Of a stretch of 64,000 nt of DNA, positions 25,883 through 34,286 are shown piece after piece (the first letter of the stretch is position 1; each line of letters begins with the position of its first letter). A model generated the notes under the pieces. That model worked only from the letters and a program-made list of their open reading frames with translations. It did not search any database and was not told the DNA's origin. The position numbers were made by a program, and so were the translations under genes. This stretch comes from Flavobacteriaceae bacterium UBA3356 (GTDB taxonomy: Bacteria; Bacteroidota; Bacteroidia; Flavobacteriales; Flavobacteriaceae): contig DEQW01000006.1 of the NCBI GenBank assembly GCA_002360635.1, positions 90,135 through 154,134 of the forward strand. The letters are read 5' to 3'.

Positions 25883-25932
25883 CAAAGGTGTAAAGCCCTT
25901 AAATTTTTTGAAATGATTTTTATCATATCAAA
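25883..25932 (-). promoter_or_regulatory. Extended CRP/FNR-type dyad and -7 box for the CoA-transferase gene
   Basis: The core operator TGATTTTTATCA is at 25914-25925, with the minus-strand -7 box CACCTTTG at 25883-25890 at the standard 35-base offset. Unlike the other sites, it sits inside a 26-base near-palindrome at 25907-25932, with outer TTTGA/TCAAA half-sites. The divergent membrane-protein gene begins at 25983 and could share the site, but its best -7 boxes do not have the 35-base spacing. Confidence 0.75.
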
Positions 25933-25982
25933 AAACCACCTATACTTTTAAATTGTGATATAATTTTACTTTCTTTAATATA

Positions 25983-27188
25983 ATGATTTCATTTAAAAAA
26001 CACGTCCATATTGCATTGGGTTATTTTGTGCTAATTGCTATTATGGGGGTGGTCTTAAGGCTTTTTGCGGTAACCGATCTTCCTTTTAAATACCGCTACA
26101 TTGTCCATAGCCATTCGCATATTGCCTTACTGGGGTGGGTTTATACTGGATTGACCACAATTTTATATTATCTGTATTTAAGGAAAAGTGGGATCTCAAA
26201 AAAATATACTTATCTATTTTGGGGTACGCAAGCAACAATTTTAGGAATGTTATTTTCATTTCCATTTACGGGTTATGCCTTGTTTTCCATAATTTTTTCC
26301 ACCTTGTTTTTAATCGCTTCTTATGTGTTCGTTTTCTTTTTTCTGAAGCATACCCCTGAAAATTTAAAGTCGCTTCATTCTTACAAACTAATGCGGACAG
26401 CCGTTTGGTTTATGGTATTCTCTAGTATTGGTCCTTGGGCTCTTGGAATCATTATGAGCACCTTAGGAAACTCTTCGCCTTGGTACCGAAACGCAATCTA
26501 TTTCTACCTGCATTTTCAATATAATGGTTGGTTTTTGGTGGCTTTGTGTGGAGTTTTACTACGCATATTTGAACAAAATGGTATTACCCTCTCCCAAAAG
26601 AACTTTGAGCGCTTTTATTATTTATTGAATGCAGGTGTAGTATTGACCTTTTTTATTTCCATTTTATGGATGCAGCCACATTGGTTGTTTTACATGTTAG
26701 CAATTACAGCTGCTATATTGCAAATAGGTGCTTTTTGCATTCTCTTCGGAAAAATATTATGGGAACGCTCTGTTTTACAAAAGCACATACCTAAACAAAC
26801 TGGCATTATTTTAAAATTTGCCGGGTTTTGTCTTGCTGTTAAATTAACAACACAATTAATGGGCTCTTTCCCTCAAACAGCCGAAATAATTTCTGGAAAT
26901 ATGGATTACGTAATTAGTTACCTACATTGGGTGTTTATTGGGCTTATTAGTGCTGCATTGGCTGCTTTTTTACACTATTTTAAATGGGTTTTTCTTTCAA
27001 ATACAGCCATGATTTTATACATAATAGGTTTTCTATTGACCGAATCCCTAATATTTTACCGTGGTAGTATGAATGTTTTCAATCTCCCGGCATTACCGGA
27101 TATTTCCTTCTGGTTAACCATGGCGAGTGTCTTGTTACTGTTAGCCATTGCTTGGCTTTTCATTTATCAGCTTAAAAAAAGGGCTTAA
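25983..27188 (+). CDS. Polytopic haem-copper oxidase/NnrS-like membrane protein
   Basis: This 401-residue protein has about 11-12 transmembrane segments and conserved-looking histidines. HSHSHIALLGWVYTGL (about 43-58) resembles the early H-A-H...G..GFL motif of NnrS and the helix II histidine of haem-copper proteins. YLHFQYNGWFLVALCG and YLHWVFIGL supply further candidates. NnrS proteins are haem- and copper-containing membrane proteins linked to nitric oxide tolerance. The gene is divergent from the CoA-transferase across the extended operator. I cannot place it firmly in NnrS or a distant oxidase subunit family, and a non-haem function is possible. Its 3' end overlaps the convergent thioredoxin-like gene by 4 bases. 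Confidence 0.55.
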   Translation: MISFKKHVHIALGYFVLIAIMGVVLRLFAVTDLPFKYRYIVHSHSHIALLGWVYTGLTTILYYLYLRKSGISKKYTYLFWGTQATILGMLFSFPFTGYALFSIIFSTLFLIASYVFVFFFLKHTPENLKSLHSYKLMRTAVWFMVFSSIGPWALGIIMSTLGNSSPWYRNAIYFYLHFQYNGWFLVALCGVLLRIFEQNGITLSQKNFERFYYLLNAGVVLTFFISILWMQPHWLFYMLAITAAILQIGAFCILFGKILWERSVLQKHIPKQTGIILKFAGFCLAVKLTTQLMGSFPQTAEIISGNMDYVISYLHWVFIGLISAALAAFLHYFKWVFLSNTAMILYIIGFLLTESLIFYRGSMNVFNLPALPDISFWLTMASVLLLLAIAWLFIYQLKKRA

Positions 27189-27799
27189 ACAATCTCTTCT
27201 TCAGGGCACAGGGTTTTAACAATATTGGCCAATTCGTTTACAATAGATTCTCCTTTGTCCTTATTATACCAAACTTGTAATTGCTTTTTAAAATAATCGT
27301 CCAATTGTCCATGTTCAGTTTTATAATCAATAACCAATTTTGTTGCAGCTTGCGAACGTGGACCCCAATGAGCTAATACCTCAAATTGGTCATTTAAAAT
27401 AACTAATTTTGGTATACTTTTAGAGCCATTGGTAAGAAACTGATCCATTAACTCAGGGGGTTCGTCACGAAGTACAATTTTCAAATCTATATTTTCTGAA
27501 AGTTGAGCTATTTTATTTACAAATGGAAGTGTTTGTGCCGCATCGCCACACCAAGGCTCACTTATTGCAAGCCACGTTTGCTTTTCGCAGGTTTCTTTAA
27601 ATGGTTGCTGAAATCTCTCTGGGATGAAACCGGTTTTGTCCAAACGTTTGCTTCTACTTAAATTTAACTTGGTGTAGTTAATTTTTTCTTCGGAAGGTTC
27701 TCCTGTTGTTCTACCTTCTGCCACTAATTGTTTGAACAAAAGGTTGTATTCACTGTAGGACATACCAGATAATGTGGCATTTTTCAAAACTTCTTTCAT
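27185..27799 (-). CDS. Thioredoxin-family protein with a single active-site cysteine
   Basis: This 204-residue protein is of the Thioredoxin_9-like family. The thioredoxin-like fold starts around residue 75 (TWLAISEPWCGDAAQTLP) and contains the cis-proline region KSIPKLVILND. The expected WCGDC is WCGDA here, so the resolving cysteine is missing and a normal dithiol exchange seems impossible. Related proteins may act through a single cysteine or by binding. It overlaps nadB by 4 bases, so the two are translationally coupled in the nadA-nadB operon. No direct link to NAD synthesis is known to me. Confidence 0.8.
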   Translation of the reverse strand: MKEVLKNATLSGMSYSEYNLLFKQLVAEGRTTGEPSEEKINYTKLNLSRSKRLDKTGFIPERFQQPFKETCEKQTWLAISEPWCGDAAQTLPFVNKIAQLSENIDLKIVLRDEPPELMDQFLTNGSKSIPKLVILNDQFEVLAHWGPRSQAATKLVIDYKTEHGQLDDYFKKQLQVWYNKDKGESIVNELANIVKTLCPEEEIV

Positions 27800-29370
27800 A
27801 TCAATTCTTTTTTAGTATTGTTTTCTAATTGGGCGTTATAATATCCACCCTTGTTTTCTTTTCTTAATAAGGATTGCCCAACGATTAATTGTGCAACGGT
27901 CAACATGTTTCTATATTCACAAAGGCCAGTACTTGTAGTGTTAGAAGTATAAGCAATTTCAACTTCTTCTGCCAATTGATCGAGTTGTTTTTCTGCTTTC
28001 TGTAATTCAGTATCCGTACGAACAATACCGGCGAAATTAGACATTAGTTCTTGTATCTTTTTGGGCTCGGGCTTGAACTCGCTACAATAGGCCATCGCCA
28101 TTTGTTCTTTTTCAATAATGCTTTCAAAAGAAACAAAATGTTTTTTTAATGGCAGCGAATTTACATGATAATCAAAAATACTGTGGGCAAATACCAAGGC
28201 TTCCAAAAGCGAATTGGACGCCAACCTATTGGCACCGTGCAGTCCTGTAAACGAACATTCCCCGCAAGCAAACAGGTTTTCAATGGTGGTTTGTCCAAAA
28301 GTATCGACATCAATCCCACCACAAAGGTAATGCGCGGCAGGCACCACGGGAATCCAGTCTTTTGCAATATCGTAACCGCTGCCCAAGCAGGTGCTATAAA
28401 TGTTAGGGAATTTTGTTTTGAAATGTTCCGCAGCTAAGTGCGTGGCGTCTAAATAAACACATGTATCACCGTGTTTTAGCATTTCTGAATGAATGGCCCT
28501 TGAAACAATATCCCTGGAAGCGAGTTCGCCCCTACTGTCGTAATCGAGCATAAAGCGCTCTCCTTTTGAGTTTCGCAAAAAGGCACCAAACCCACGAACC
28601 GCTTCCGAAATTAGGAAAGAGGTTCCCTTATTTTTTCCGTGCAAGGCCGTAGGATGAAATTGAATGAATTCCATACCGCTAACCTTTGCTTTCGCACGAT
28701 GCGCCATCGCTATCCCGTCGCCTGTTGCGGTATCGGGATTTGTAGTGTGGGCGTAAACTTGTCCAACACCACCAGTCGCTAGGGTTGTAGTATCTGCCTC
28801 AAGGGCAAGTAGCGTTCCGGTTAATTGGTTCAATAAATAAGCGCCACGGCAAGTAGATGTGTTTTCAGCGGTGCTGTTTTGAAGATTTTGGACAATTAAA
28901 TCGACCGCAAAAAAGTTGGTCAATAGCTCGATATTTTTTAATTGGTGCACTTGGAGGGTCAAGGCACGTAAAACTTCACGTCCAGTGGTATCTTTGTGAT
29001 GAACGATCCTGTTTTCGGAATGTCCCCCTTCCTTATTCAGAAGAGGGCTCTGTTGCGTGTCCATATCAAATTGGGCGCCCCATTGCATAAGTTCTCGTAA
29101 TCTTTTCGGCCCTTCGATGATTACCTTTTCTACTATTTCAGGCTTGCAAAGGCCATCGCCTGCCCTTAAGGTATCGTCAATATGTTTTTGAAAACAGTCT
29201 TTTTCTTCGTTTAAAACGGCCGCTATGCCACCTTGGGCATAACAAGTGTTCGATTGACCAGCTTTTGTAACGATTGCAATCGTTTTTTTGGGGAACCGCT
29301 CTGCCAACTTTATCGCCAAGGTCAAGCCTGCAATTCCAGAACCGATAATAAGGAAGTTGGTTTTTTTCAT
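27796..29370 (-). CDS. nadB: L-aspartate oxidase
   Basis: This 524-residue FAD enzyme oxidises L-aspartate to iminoaspartate, the first step of de novo NAD synthesis. The dinucleotide motif GSGIAGLTLAIKLAE is at residues 9-23. The family motifs CYAQGGIAAV, HHKDTTGREV, EFIQFHPTAL and LFACGECSFTGLHGANRLASNSLLEA are present. The length matches NadB. It can use fumarate instead of oxygen, in keeping with expression at low oxygen. It lies 1 base after nadA and overlaps the thioredoxin-like gene. No nadC is visible in the window. Confidence 0.97.
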   Translation of the reverse strand: MKKTNFLIIGSGIAGLTLAIKLAERFPKKTIAIVTKAGQSNTCYAQGGIAAVLNEEKDCFQKHIDDTLRAGDGLCKPEIVEKVIIEGPKRLRELMQWGAQFDMDTQQSPLLNKEGGHSENRIVHHKDTTGREVLRALTLQVHQLKNIELLTNFFAVDLIVQNLQNSTAENTSTCRGAYLLNQLTGTLLALEADTTTLATGGVGQVYAHTTNPDTATGDGIAMAHRAKAKVSGMEFIQFHPTALHGKNKGTSFLISEAVRGFGAFLRNSKGERFMLDYDSRGELASRDIVSRAIHSEMLKHGDTCVYLDATHLAAEHFKTKFPNIYSTCLGSGYDIAKDWIPVVPAAHYLCGGIDVDTFGQTTIENLFACGECSFTGLHGANRLASNSLLEALVFAHSIFDYHVNSLPLKKHFVSFESIIEKEQMAMAYCSEFKPEPKKIQELMSNFAGIVRTDTELQKAEKQLDQLAEEVEIAYTSNTTSTGLCEYRNMLTVAQLIVGQSLLRKENKGGYYNAQLENNTKKELI

Positions 29371-29371
29371 A

Positions 29372-30298
29372 TCATTTCGAAAGTTTAAGCATTCGCTCTA
29401 TGGGCAAGATGGCCTTTTTTCTTATGGTTTCTGAAACTTCTATTTGCGGGGTTTCGTTTAATAAGCAGTTATACAATTTTTGTAGCGTGTTCATTTTCAT
29501 GAACGCACATTCGCTGCAAGCACAGGTATTGTCTTCTTCGGCAGGTGCCGGTATCAATACGGTATGTGGAACCTGGTCTTGCATTTTATAAAGGATTCCC
29601 GCTTCGGTGGCAACGATAAATTTTTCTGAAGGATTCTCTTTTACATAATCGATCATCCCGGCTGTGGATCCCACATAATTTGCGGTTTCCAAAATATGTG
29701 ATTCCGATTCTGGATGGGCAATGATCTTAGAGCCTGGATGTTGTTGGTACAATTTCAAAAGCTTATCAAAAGAAAAAGCTTCGTGCACGATACAGGAACC
29801 GTCCCATAACAATAAATCCCTTCCTGTTTTTTTCTGAATGTACTTTCCTAAATTTTTATCCGGTGCAAAAATAATAGGCACCTCTTTTGGGATGGAGTTG
29901 ACTATCAATTCGGCATTGGAAGAGGTACAGACCAAATCGCTCATAGCTTTAATTTCTGCTGAACAGTTTATGTACGTTATTACCACGTGTTTAGGGTTTG
30001 CTTCTAACAATTCTTTAAAAGCCTCTGGTGGACAAGAGTCTGCCAAAGAACAGCCTGCCATTAAATCGGGTAGCAACACTTTCTTATTAGGGTTCAGTAT
30101 TTTTGCGGTTTCGGCCATAAAATGAACGCCGGCAAAAACAATGATGTCGGCATCGGTTTCGGCCGCCCTTTGCGAAAGTCCCAAGCTGTCGCCCACATAA
30201 TCGGCAACTTCCTGTATTTCGGGCACTTGATAGTAATGGGCTAAAACCACGGCATTCTTCTTCTTTTTTAAATAGCTGATTTCTTTTGCTAAATCCAT
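29372..30298 (-). CDS. nadA: Quinolinate synthase A
   Basis: This 308-residue [4Fe-4S] enzyme condenses iminoaspartate and dihydroxyacetone phosphate to quinolinate. Recognisable motifs are AHYYQVPEIQEVADYVGDSL, FAGVHFMAETAKIL, the cluster cysteine in MAGCSLADSC, SSNA and the C-terminal CACSECAFMKMNTL. The length is the short form usual for many bacteria. It heads the nadA-nadB-thioredoxin operon behind a palindrome operator and near a second dyad that may bind the neighbouring Rrf2 regulator. An oxygen-labile cluster enzyme under redox control fits this. Confidence 0.97.
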   Translation of the reverse strand: MDLAKEISYLKKKKNAVVLAHYYQVPEIQEVADYVGDSLGLSQRAAETDADIIVFAGVHFMAETAKILNPNKKVLLPDLMAGCSLADSCPPEAFKELLEANPKHVVITYINCSAEIKAMSDLVCTSSNAELIVNSIPKEVPIIFAPDKNLGKYIQKKTGRDLLLWDGSCIVHEAFSFDKLLKLYQQHPGSKIIAHPESESHILETANYVGSTAGMIDYVKENPSEKFIVATEAGILYKMQDQVPHTVLIPAPAEEDNTCACSECAFMKMNTLQKLYNCLLNETPQIEVSETIRKKAILPIERMLKLSK

Positions 30299-30373
30299 AG
30301 TGTATAAAATTTCCTATTTACGTTTTAACAACTGCAATAGCAATATTATAATGGGTTGGTGGAAAATTTGGCG

Positions 30374-30416
30374 TAAAAGTACGTGAAGAATGTGGAGTTA
30401 AATATGACAATTATCA
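30374..30416 (-). promoter_or_regulatory. CRP/FNR-type operator and -7 box for nadA-nadB
   Basis: The operator TGACAATTATCA is at 30405-30416 and the minus-strand -7 box TACTTTTA at 30374-30381, offset 35 bases. nadA starts at 30298, so the leader would be about 70 bases. A second, different dyad (30422-30437) lies just upstream. Confidence 0.78.
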
Positions 30417-30421
30417 ATTTT

Positions 30422-30437
30422 AAGACTAAATAGTCTT
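30422..30437. promoter_or_regulatory. Candidate Rrf2 operator 1
   Basis: AAGACT-AAAT-AGTCTT is a perfect dyad located 5 bases beyond the operator of the nadA promoter. Its core GACTAAATAGTC is nearly repeated as GACTAAATTATC in front of the rrf2 gene. A shared site for the Rrf2 protein is an inference. Confidence 0.45.
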
Positions 30438-30504
30438 TAATAGATGATATTGAAGTTATAATAATTTTTCCATTTTAAAGGAATGGAGCAAACTAAACAT
30501 CTAT

Positions 30505-30531
30505 GGTTTAAAATACTATGTGTTTTAAACC
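30505..30531. repeat. Intergenic inverted repeat GGTTTAAAA / TTTTAAACC
   Basis: Perfect 9-base arms are separated by 9 bases in the 440-base gap between nadA and rrf2. There is no T-run. It may be a protein-binding dyad or a hairpin. The rest of this gap holds the operators described separately and no credible gene. Confidence 0.5.
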
Positions 30532-30700
30532 GATGAATGAAATTCGTTGTAATAAACCATGCTAATTAGCTGGCAATTTCAATTAACAAACGAATGAAAA
30601 CCCACCGAAACTGCCTATCGCTTGGGTAAATTATCTTATAGAAACCAAAGCAGATACAATAAAAAGTGCATAGTCTTGATTGTTTTTGAAACCAATAAAG

Positions 30701-30728
30701 GACTAAATTATCTTTTTTTGTATCTTTG
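30701..30728 (+). promoter_or_regulatory. rrf2 promoter with candidate Rrf2 operator 2
   Basis: The perfect -7 box TATCTTTG is at 30721-30728, 10 bases before the rrf2 ATG. GACTAAATTATC at 30701-30712 lies just upstream, where a bound repressor would block the promoter. It shares GACTAAAT with the dyad near nadA, suggesting autoregulation by the Rrf2 protein. Confidence 0.5.
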
Positions 30729-30738
30729 AAAATAAAAA

Positions 30739-31194
30739 ATGCTATCCAATGCCGCCCAATACGCCATCCGCTCCATTTTATATTTAGCCTTATACAGTAA
30801 TGCGACCCAACGCGTTCGAGCAAAAAAGATATCGCAGGACTTGGAAGTGCCCCAACCCTTTCTGGCCAAGCTCTTACAACGGTTGGGCGGTGCTGATTTG
30901 GTGTCGTCTTCAAAAGGGCCCACCGGAGGTTTTTATTTAAATAAAGCCAACCGAAACAAAACAGTCTGGGACATTATTGTGACTGTTGATGGTACCGAAA
31001 AGTTCAACCAATGTTTCTTAGGATTGCATACATGCAGCGATACCAATCCTTGCCCTGTACATTTTAGTGTTTCCCCTTTTAAGCAGGCAATTAAAAAAGA
31101 TTTTAAAGGCAAGACCATAGCGCAATTTGCAGAAGAAATCAAAAAACGGGGAACCGTGCTTTCCCTAAAAGATTTTGATGCGTTGCATGAATAA
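30739..31194 (+). CDS. Rrf2-family regulator with iron-sulfur ligands
   Basis: This 151-residue regulator has a winged-helix N-terminus (SNAAQYAIRSILYLALYS; recognition region ISQDLEVPQPFLAKLLQRL; wing KGPTGGFYL). Three cysteines, C92, C99 and C105 (QCFLGLHTCSDTNPC), sit at the place of the [2Fe-2S] ligands of IscR, NsrR and RsrR. It may sense cluster status, oxygen or NO. It is divergent from nadA and followed by an acyl-CoA synthetase gene. Candidate sites lie in front of itself and near the nadA promoter. The specific subtype cannot be decided. Confidence 0.88.
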   Translation: MLSNAAQYAIRSILYLALYSNATQRVRAKKISQDLEVPQPFLAKLLQRLGGADLVSSSKGPTGGFYLNKANRNKTVWDIIVTVDGTEKFNQCFLGLHTCSDTNPCPVHFSVSPFKQAIKKDFKGKTIAQFAEEIKKRGTVLSLKDFDALHE

Positions 31195-31268
31195 ATTTCA
31201 ATTAAAGTTTATAAAGATTAGTATTAAAATAAAACGAACACCCTATTATTTTATCTTCAAAAAAAACC

Positions 31269-33326
31269 ATGATAAACACACAACTTCTTAACCCTTCGAG
31301 TATTGCTGTTATCGGCGCTTCAAACGATTATAAAAAACCTGGAGGCCATTTATTGAAAAATCTTCTTTCTGGCAGTTTCAACGGCACGCTTTCCGTTGTG
31401 AACCCAAAGGAAGAGAAAGTACAAGGCATCTCAAGTTTTAAAATGGTACAGGGTCTACCGGAAACAGATTTGGCCATTCTTGCCATCCCTGCAAAATATT
31501 GCTTAGAAGCGGTCACGATTTTGGCTGAAGAAAAAAACACCAAAGCTTTTATTATCATCTCTGCCGGTTTTGGTGAAGCTGGGGAAAAAGGTATCATTTG
31601 GGAGCAACAGATCGTGGAAGCCGTAGAAAAGATCAATGGTTGCTTAATTGGCCCCAATTGTATAGGCGTCATCACTGAAAATTACAAAGGTGTTTTTACT
31701 GCCCCTGTACCAAATTTCAATCCTAAGGGTTGCGATTTAATTTCAGGTTCGGGTGCCACTGCCGTTTTTATTATGGAAGCCGGAATGCAACTGGGCGTTT
31801 CTTTCGCACATGTGTTTTCGGTGGGCAATGCGGCCCAAACTAGTGTGGAAGATATTTTAGAACACATGGATTTGCACTTTGACCCCGCAATCGATGCTTC
31901 AATAAAACTGTTGTATTTAGAAACCATTTCAAATCCCCAAAAACTGTTGAAACATGCTTCTTCCCTCATTAATAAAGGAGCTAAAATTGCCGCCATAAAA
32001 GCAGGCAGTACAGCAGAAGGTAGTCGTGCTGCGACCTCACATACCGGTGCCATTGCAAGTAGCGATATGACTGTTCGCGCCCTTTTTGACAAGGCGGGCA
32101 TTGTGTATTGCAGCAGCCGGGAAGAATTATTGAGTGTAGCTTCCATTTTCAATTATAAAAAATTACAAGGCAAGAACATCGCTATCATTACCCACGCGGG
32201 AGGATCGGCAGTTATGTTGGCAGACGAGCTATCTAAAGGGGGCCTGAATGTTCCCGAAATTACCGGGGCAGATGCAGAAAAACTGAAATCATTTTTGCAC
32301 CTAGGCTCTTCGGTTGCCAATCCTATAGATTTTTTGGCCACGGGAACCGCTGAACAGTTGGGGATCATCATTGATTACTGTGAGCACAAGTTTGAGAATA
32401 TCGATGCCATGGCAGTTGTTTTTGGAAGCCCGGGATTATTTGATGTAGAAAATGCTTACAATGTATTGAGCGTAAAGTTGGATATCTGTAACAAACCTAT
32501 TTTTCCTGTTTTACCTTCTGTGGTCAATGCTCGACGGGAAATAACGTCTTTTCTGAAAAAAGGACATGTCAATTTTCCAGATGAAGTAGTACTGGGAAAA
32601 GCGCTATCACAAGTCTATAATACTCCCAAACCAACCACAGAAAAAGGTACAACACCATCAATTGACACCGAAAGCATACGCAACGTAATTGAAACTGCTC
32701 CGCAAGGATACCTGTCTGCTTCCCAGACCGAACAACTTCTTGATGCAGCGGGCATTCCACGGGTTGTGGAAGTTATTGAAAATTCAAAAGAAAAATTGCT
32801 CAAAAATATGACGGGCATCGATTTTCCAGTAGTCATGAAAGTGGTTGGTCCTATTCACAAATCGGATAAAAATGGAGTGGTGTTGAATATCACCTCAAAA
32901 AAAGAAGTAGCAGAAACCTTTGATCTATTGATGGACATAGAATCTACCACAGCAGTAATGCTTCAACCCCAATTGGCGGGACTTGAACTTTTTGTAGGTG
33001 TAAAGAAAGAACCCGGTTTCAGCCATACAATATTATGCGGGCTTGGCGGTATTTTTATTGAAGTACTGAACGATGTTGCCGCAGGTCTTACCCCTATTTC
33101 AAAACAGGAAGCACAGAAGATGGTACAATCCCTTCGGGGTTATAAGCTTATTCAAGGCACCCGTGGCCAGCAAGGAGTAAATGAAAAGCTATTTGTTGAA
33201 ATAATTCTCCGGTTATCTGCACTTGTTGAAGCCGCTCCGGAAATTACAGAAATGGACATCAATCCATTGATCGGAACACAAAAAGCCATTACAGCTGTGG
33301 ATACCCGAATACAGCTTGGAGAATAG
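31269..33326 (+). CDS. ADP-forming acetate/acyl-CoA synthetase (fused alpha-beta)
   Basis: This 685-residue enzyme interconverts an acyl-CoA with ADP and phosphate into free acid, ATP and CoA. The N-terminal CoA-binding domain (about 1-130, VIGASNDYKKPGGHLLKNL) is followed by the ligase-CoA domain with the phosphohistidine-type TSHTGAIASSD (about 257-267). A C-terminal ATP-grasp domain (about 475-680) ends ITEMDINPL. In archaea these are two subunits, while the fused form occurs in bacteria. With the CoA-transferase upstream it could yield ATP from acetyl-CoA when oxygen is limiting. No palindrome operator was found in its 75-base leader. Confidence 0.92.
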   Translation: MINTQLLNPSSIAVIGASNDYKKPGGHLLKNLLSGSFNGTLSVVNPKEEKVQGISSFKMVQGLPETDLAILAIPAKYCLEAVTILAEEKNTKAFIIISAGFGEAGEKGIIWEQQIVEAVEKINGCLIGPNCIGVITENYKGVFTAPVPNFNPKGCDLISGSGATAVFIMEAGMQLGVSFAHVFSVGNAAQTSVEDILEHMDLHFDPAIDASIKLLYLETISNPQKLLKHASSLINKGAKIAAIKAGSTAEGSRAATSHTGAIASSDMTVRALFDKAGIVYCSSREELLSVASIFNYKKLQGKNIAIITHAGGSAVMLADELSKGGLNVPEITGADAEKLKSFLHLGSSVANPIDFLATGTAEQLGIIIDYCEHKFENIDAMAVVFGSPGLFDVENAYNVLSVKLDICNKPIFPVLPSVVNARREITSFLKKGHVNFPDEVVLGKALSQVYNTPKPTTEKGTTPSIDTESIRNVIETAPQGYLSASQTEQLLDAAGIPRVVEVIENSKEKLLKNMTGIDFPVVMKVVGPIHKSDKNGVVLNITSKKEVAETFDLLMDIESTTAVMLQPQLAGLELFVGVKKEPGFSHTILCGLGGIFIEVLNDVAAGLTPISKQEAQKMVQSLRGYKLIQGTRGQQGVNEKLFVEIILRLSALVEAAPEITEMDINPLIGTQKAITAVDTRIQLGE

Positions 33327-33503
33327 CTTCACTATCCTTCAGAATATAGAATCGTTAAGGTTACAAGCCTATATTGGTATGAATGCTTACCACTAAAAAA
33401 TGAGCAGAACTAATTTACGAAGAGAATGTTCCTATTTCAATTCATTTAAGAAAAACTAAGTCCTGAACATTTCTTTTTCCATACTTTGGCCATAAAGTTG
33501 TTT

Positions 33504-34286
33504 TTAAAAATCCTTACGTTTTGCCATGTGTTGAATGAAAAAAGTAGGCACTGCTACCCAAATTACCAGCAATAGGGTGGAAAGTATAAAGCCAAAGCTG
33601 GTTCCGAAGAATTTCTGAAAAACGGCACCGGTATAACCCAAAAGAGCTGATATATCCAGTTTCAGTAAAATGAGCACCCGCGACAGGTCTACTGGGTTCA
33701 ACATAGTGGCCACCAACGAAAAGGTATCTAAAGGGTACTCTTCAAAATAGACCAACGACATTAAAAAGATACCGTCGTAAATAACGGCCATGAACAGCCA
33801 GAGCAGGATGGCATAGCCAAACCCTTTTATCTTGTTTTCGTTTGCCAAGGCGATGACAAAGGCAAGCGCAGTGAAAATAAGGGTTAAAAATGCACCGGTA
33901 ACCAATAGCAAGGAAAAATCCCAGATGGCACCGCTGTTGAAAATCCCGTAGAAGACAAAGGGTAATCCCAAACCAATAATCAAACTCATGGACAGCGATA
34001 GGGCCACCCCAAGGTATTGCCCTAAAAATATAGAACTGCGCTTAACAGGCTGTGCGAGCAAGAGTTCGGTAAATTCTTTGGAATTATAATAGTACATTAC
34101 CCCAAAAATAGTTCCAATAAGTGGTACTAGTACAATGATAACATTCATTAGGGTTATTACAGCTTTACTTAGGTCGTTGTTAAGAAATAGTAAAACTACC
34201 CCCAATAACAAGTAAAACAAAAAGTACACGTAGCTCCAACGGCTGCGCATTAAATCGAAAAAACTATATTTTAATATTTTAAGCAT
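33504..34286 (-). CDS. nosY: NosY-type ABC transporter permease
   Basis: From the ATG at 34284-34286 (MLKILKYSFFDLMRSRW) this is a 260-residue ABC-2 type permease with six membrane segments. It forms the channel of the NosDFY complex, which helps mature the copper sites of N2O reductase. Phrases such as YYNSKEFTELLLAQPVKRS and GFGYAILLWLFMAVIYDG are typical of NosY. Its start overlaps nosF by 8 bases. A longer frame upstream would run into nosF and is unlikely. The 177 bases after it, toward the acyl-CoA synthetase end, contain only a weak dyad AATATAG/CTATATT. Confidence 0.92.
   Translation of the reverse strand: MLKILKYSFFDLMRSRWSYVYFLFYLLLGVVLLFLNNDLSKAVITLMNVIIVLVPLIGTIFGVMYYYNSKEFTELLLAQPVKRSSIFLGQYLGVALSLSMSLIIGLGLPFVFYGIFNSGAIWDFSLLLVTGAFLTLIFTALAFVIALANENKIKGFGYAILLWLFMAVIYDGIFLMSLVYFEEYPLDTFSLVATMLNPVDLSRVLILLKLDISALLGYTGAVFQKFFGTSFGFILSTLLLVIWVAVPTFFIQHMAKRKDF

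Noticed and set aside
30566..30923. Minus-strand open frames overlapping the start of rrf2
   Set aside because: They run across the rrf2 promoter and coding start, have an implausible composition (many W, R, H) and no family resemblance.
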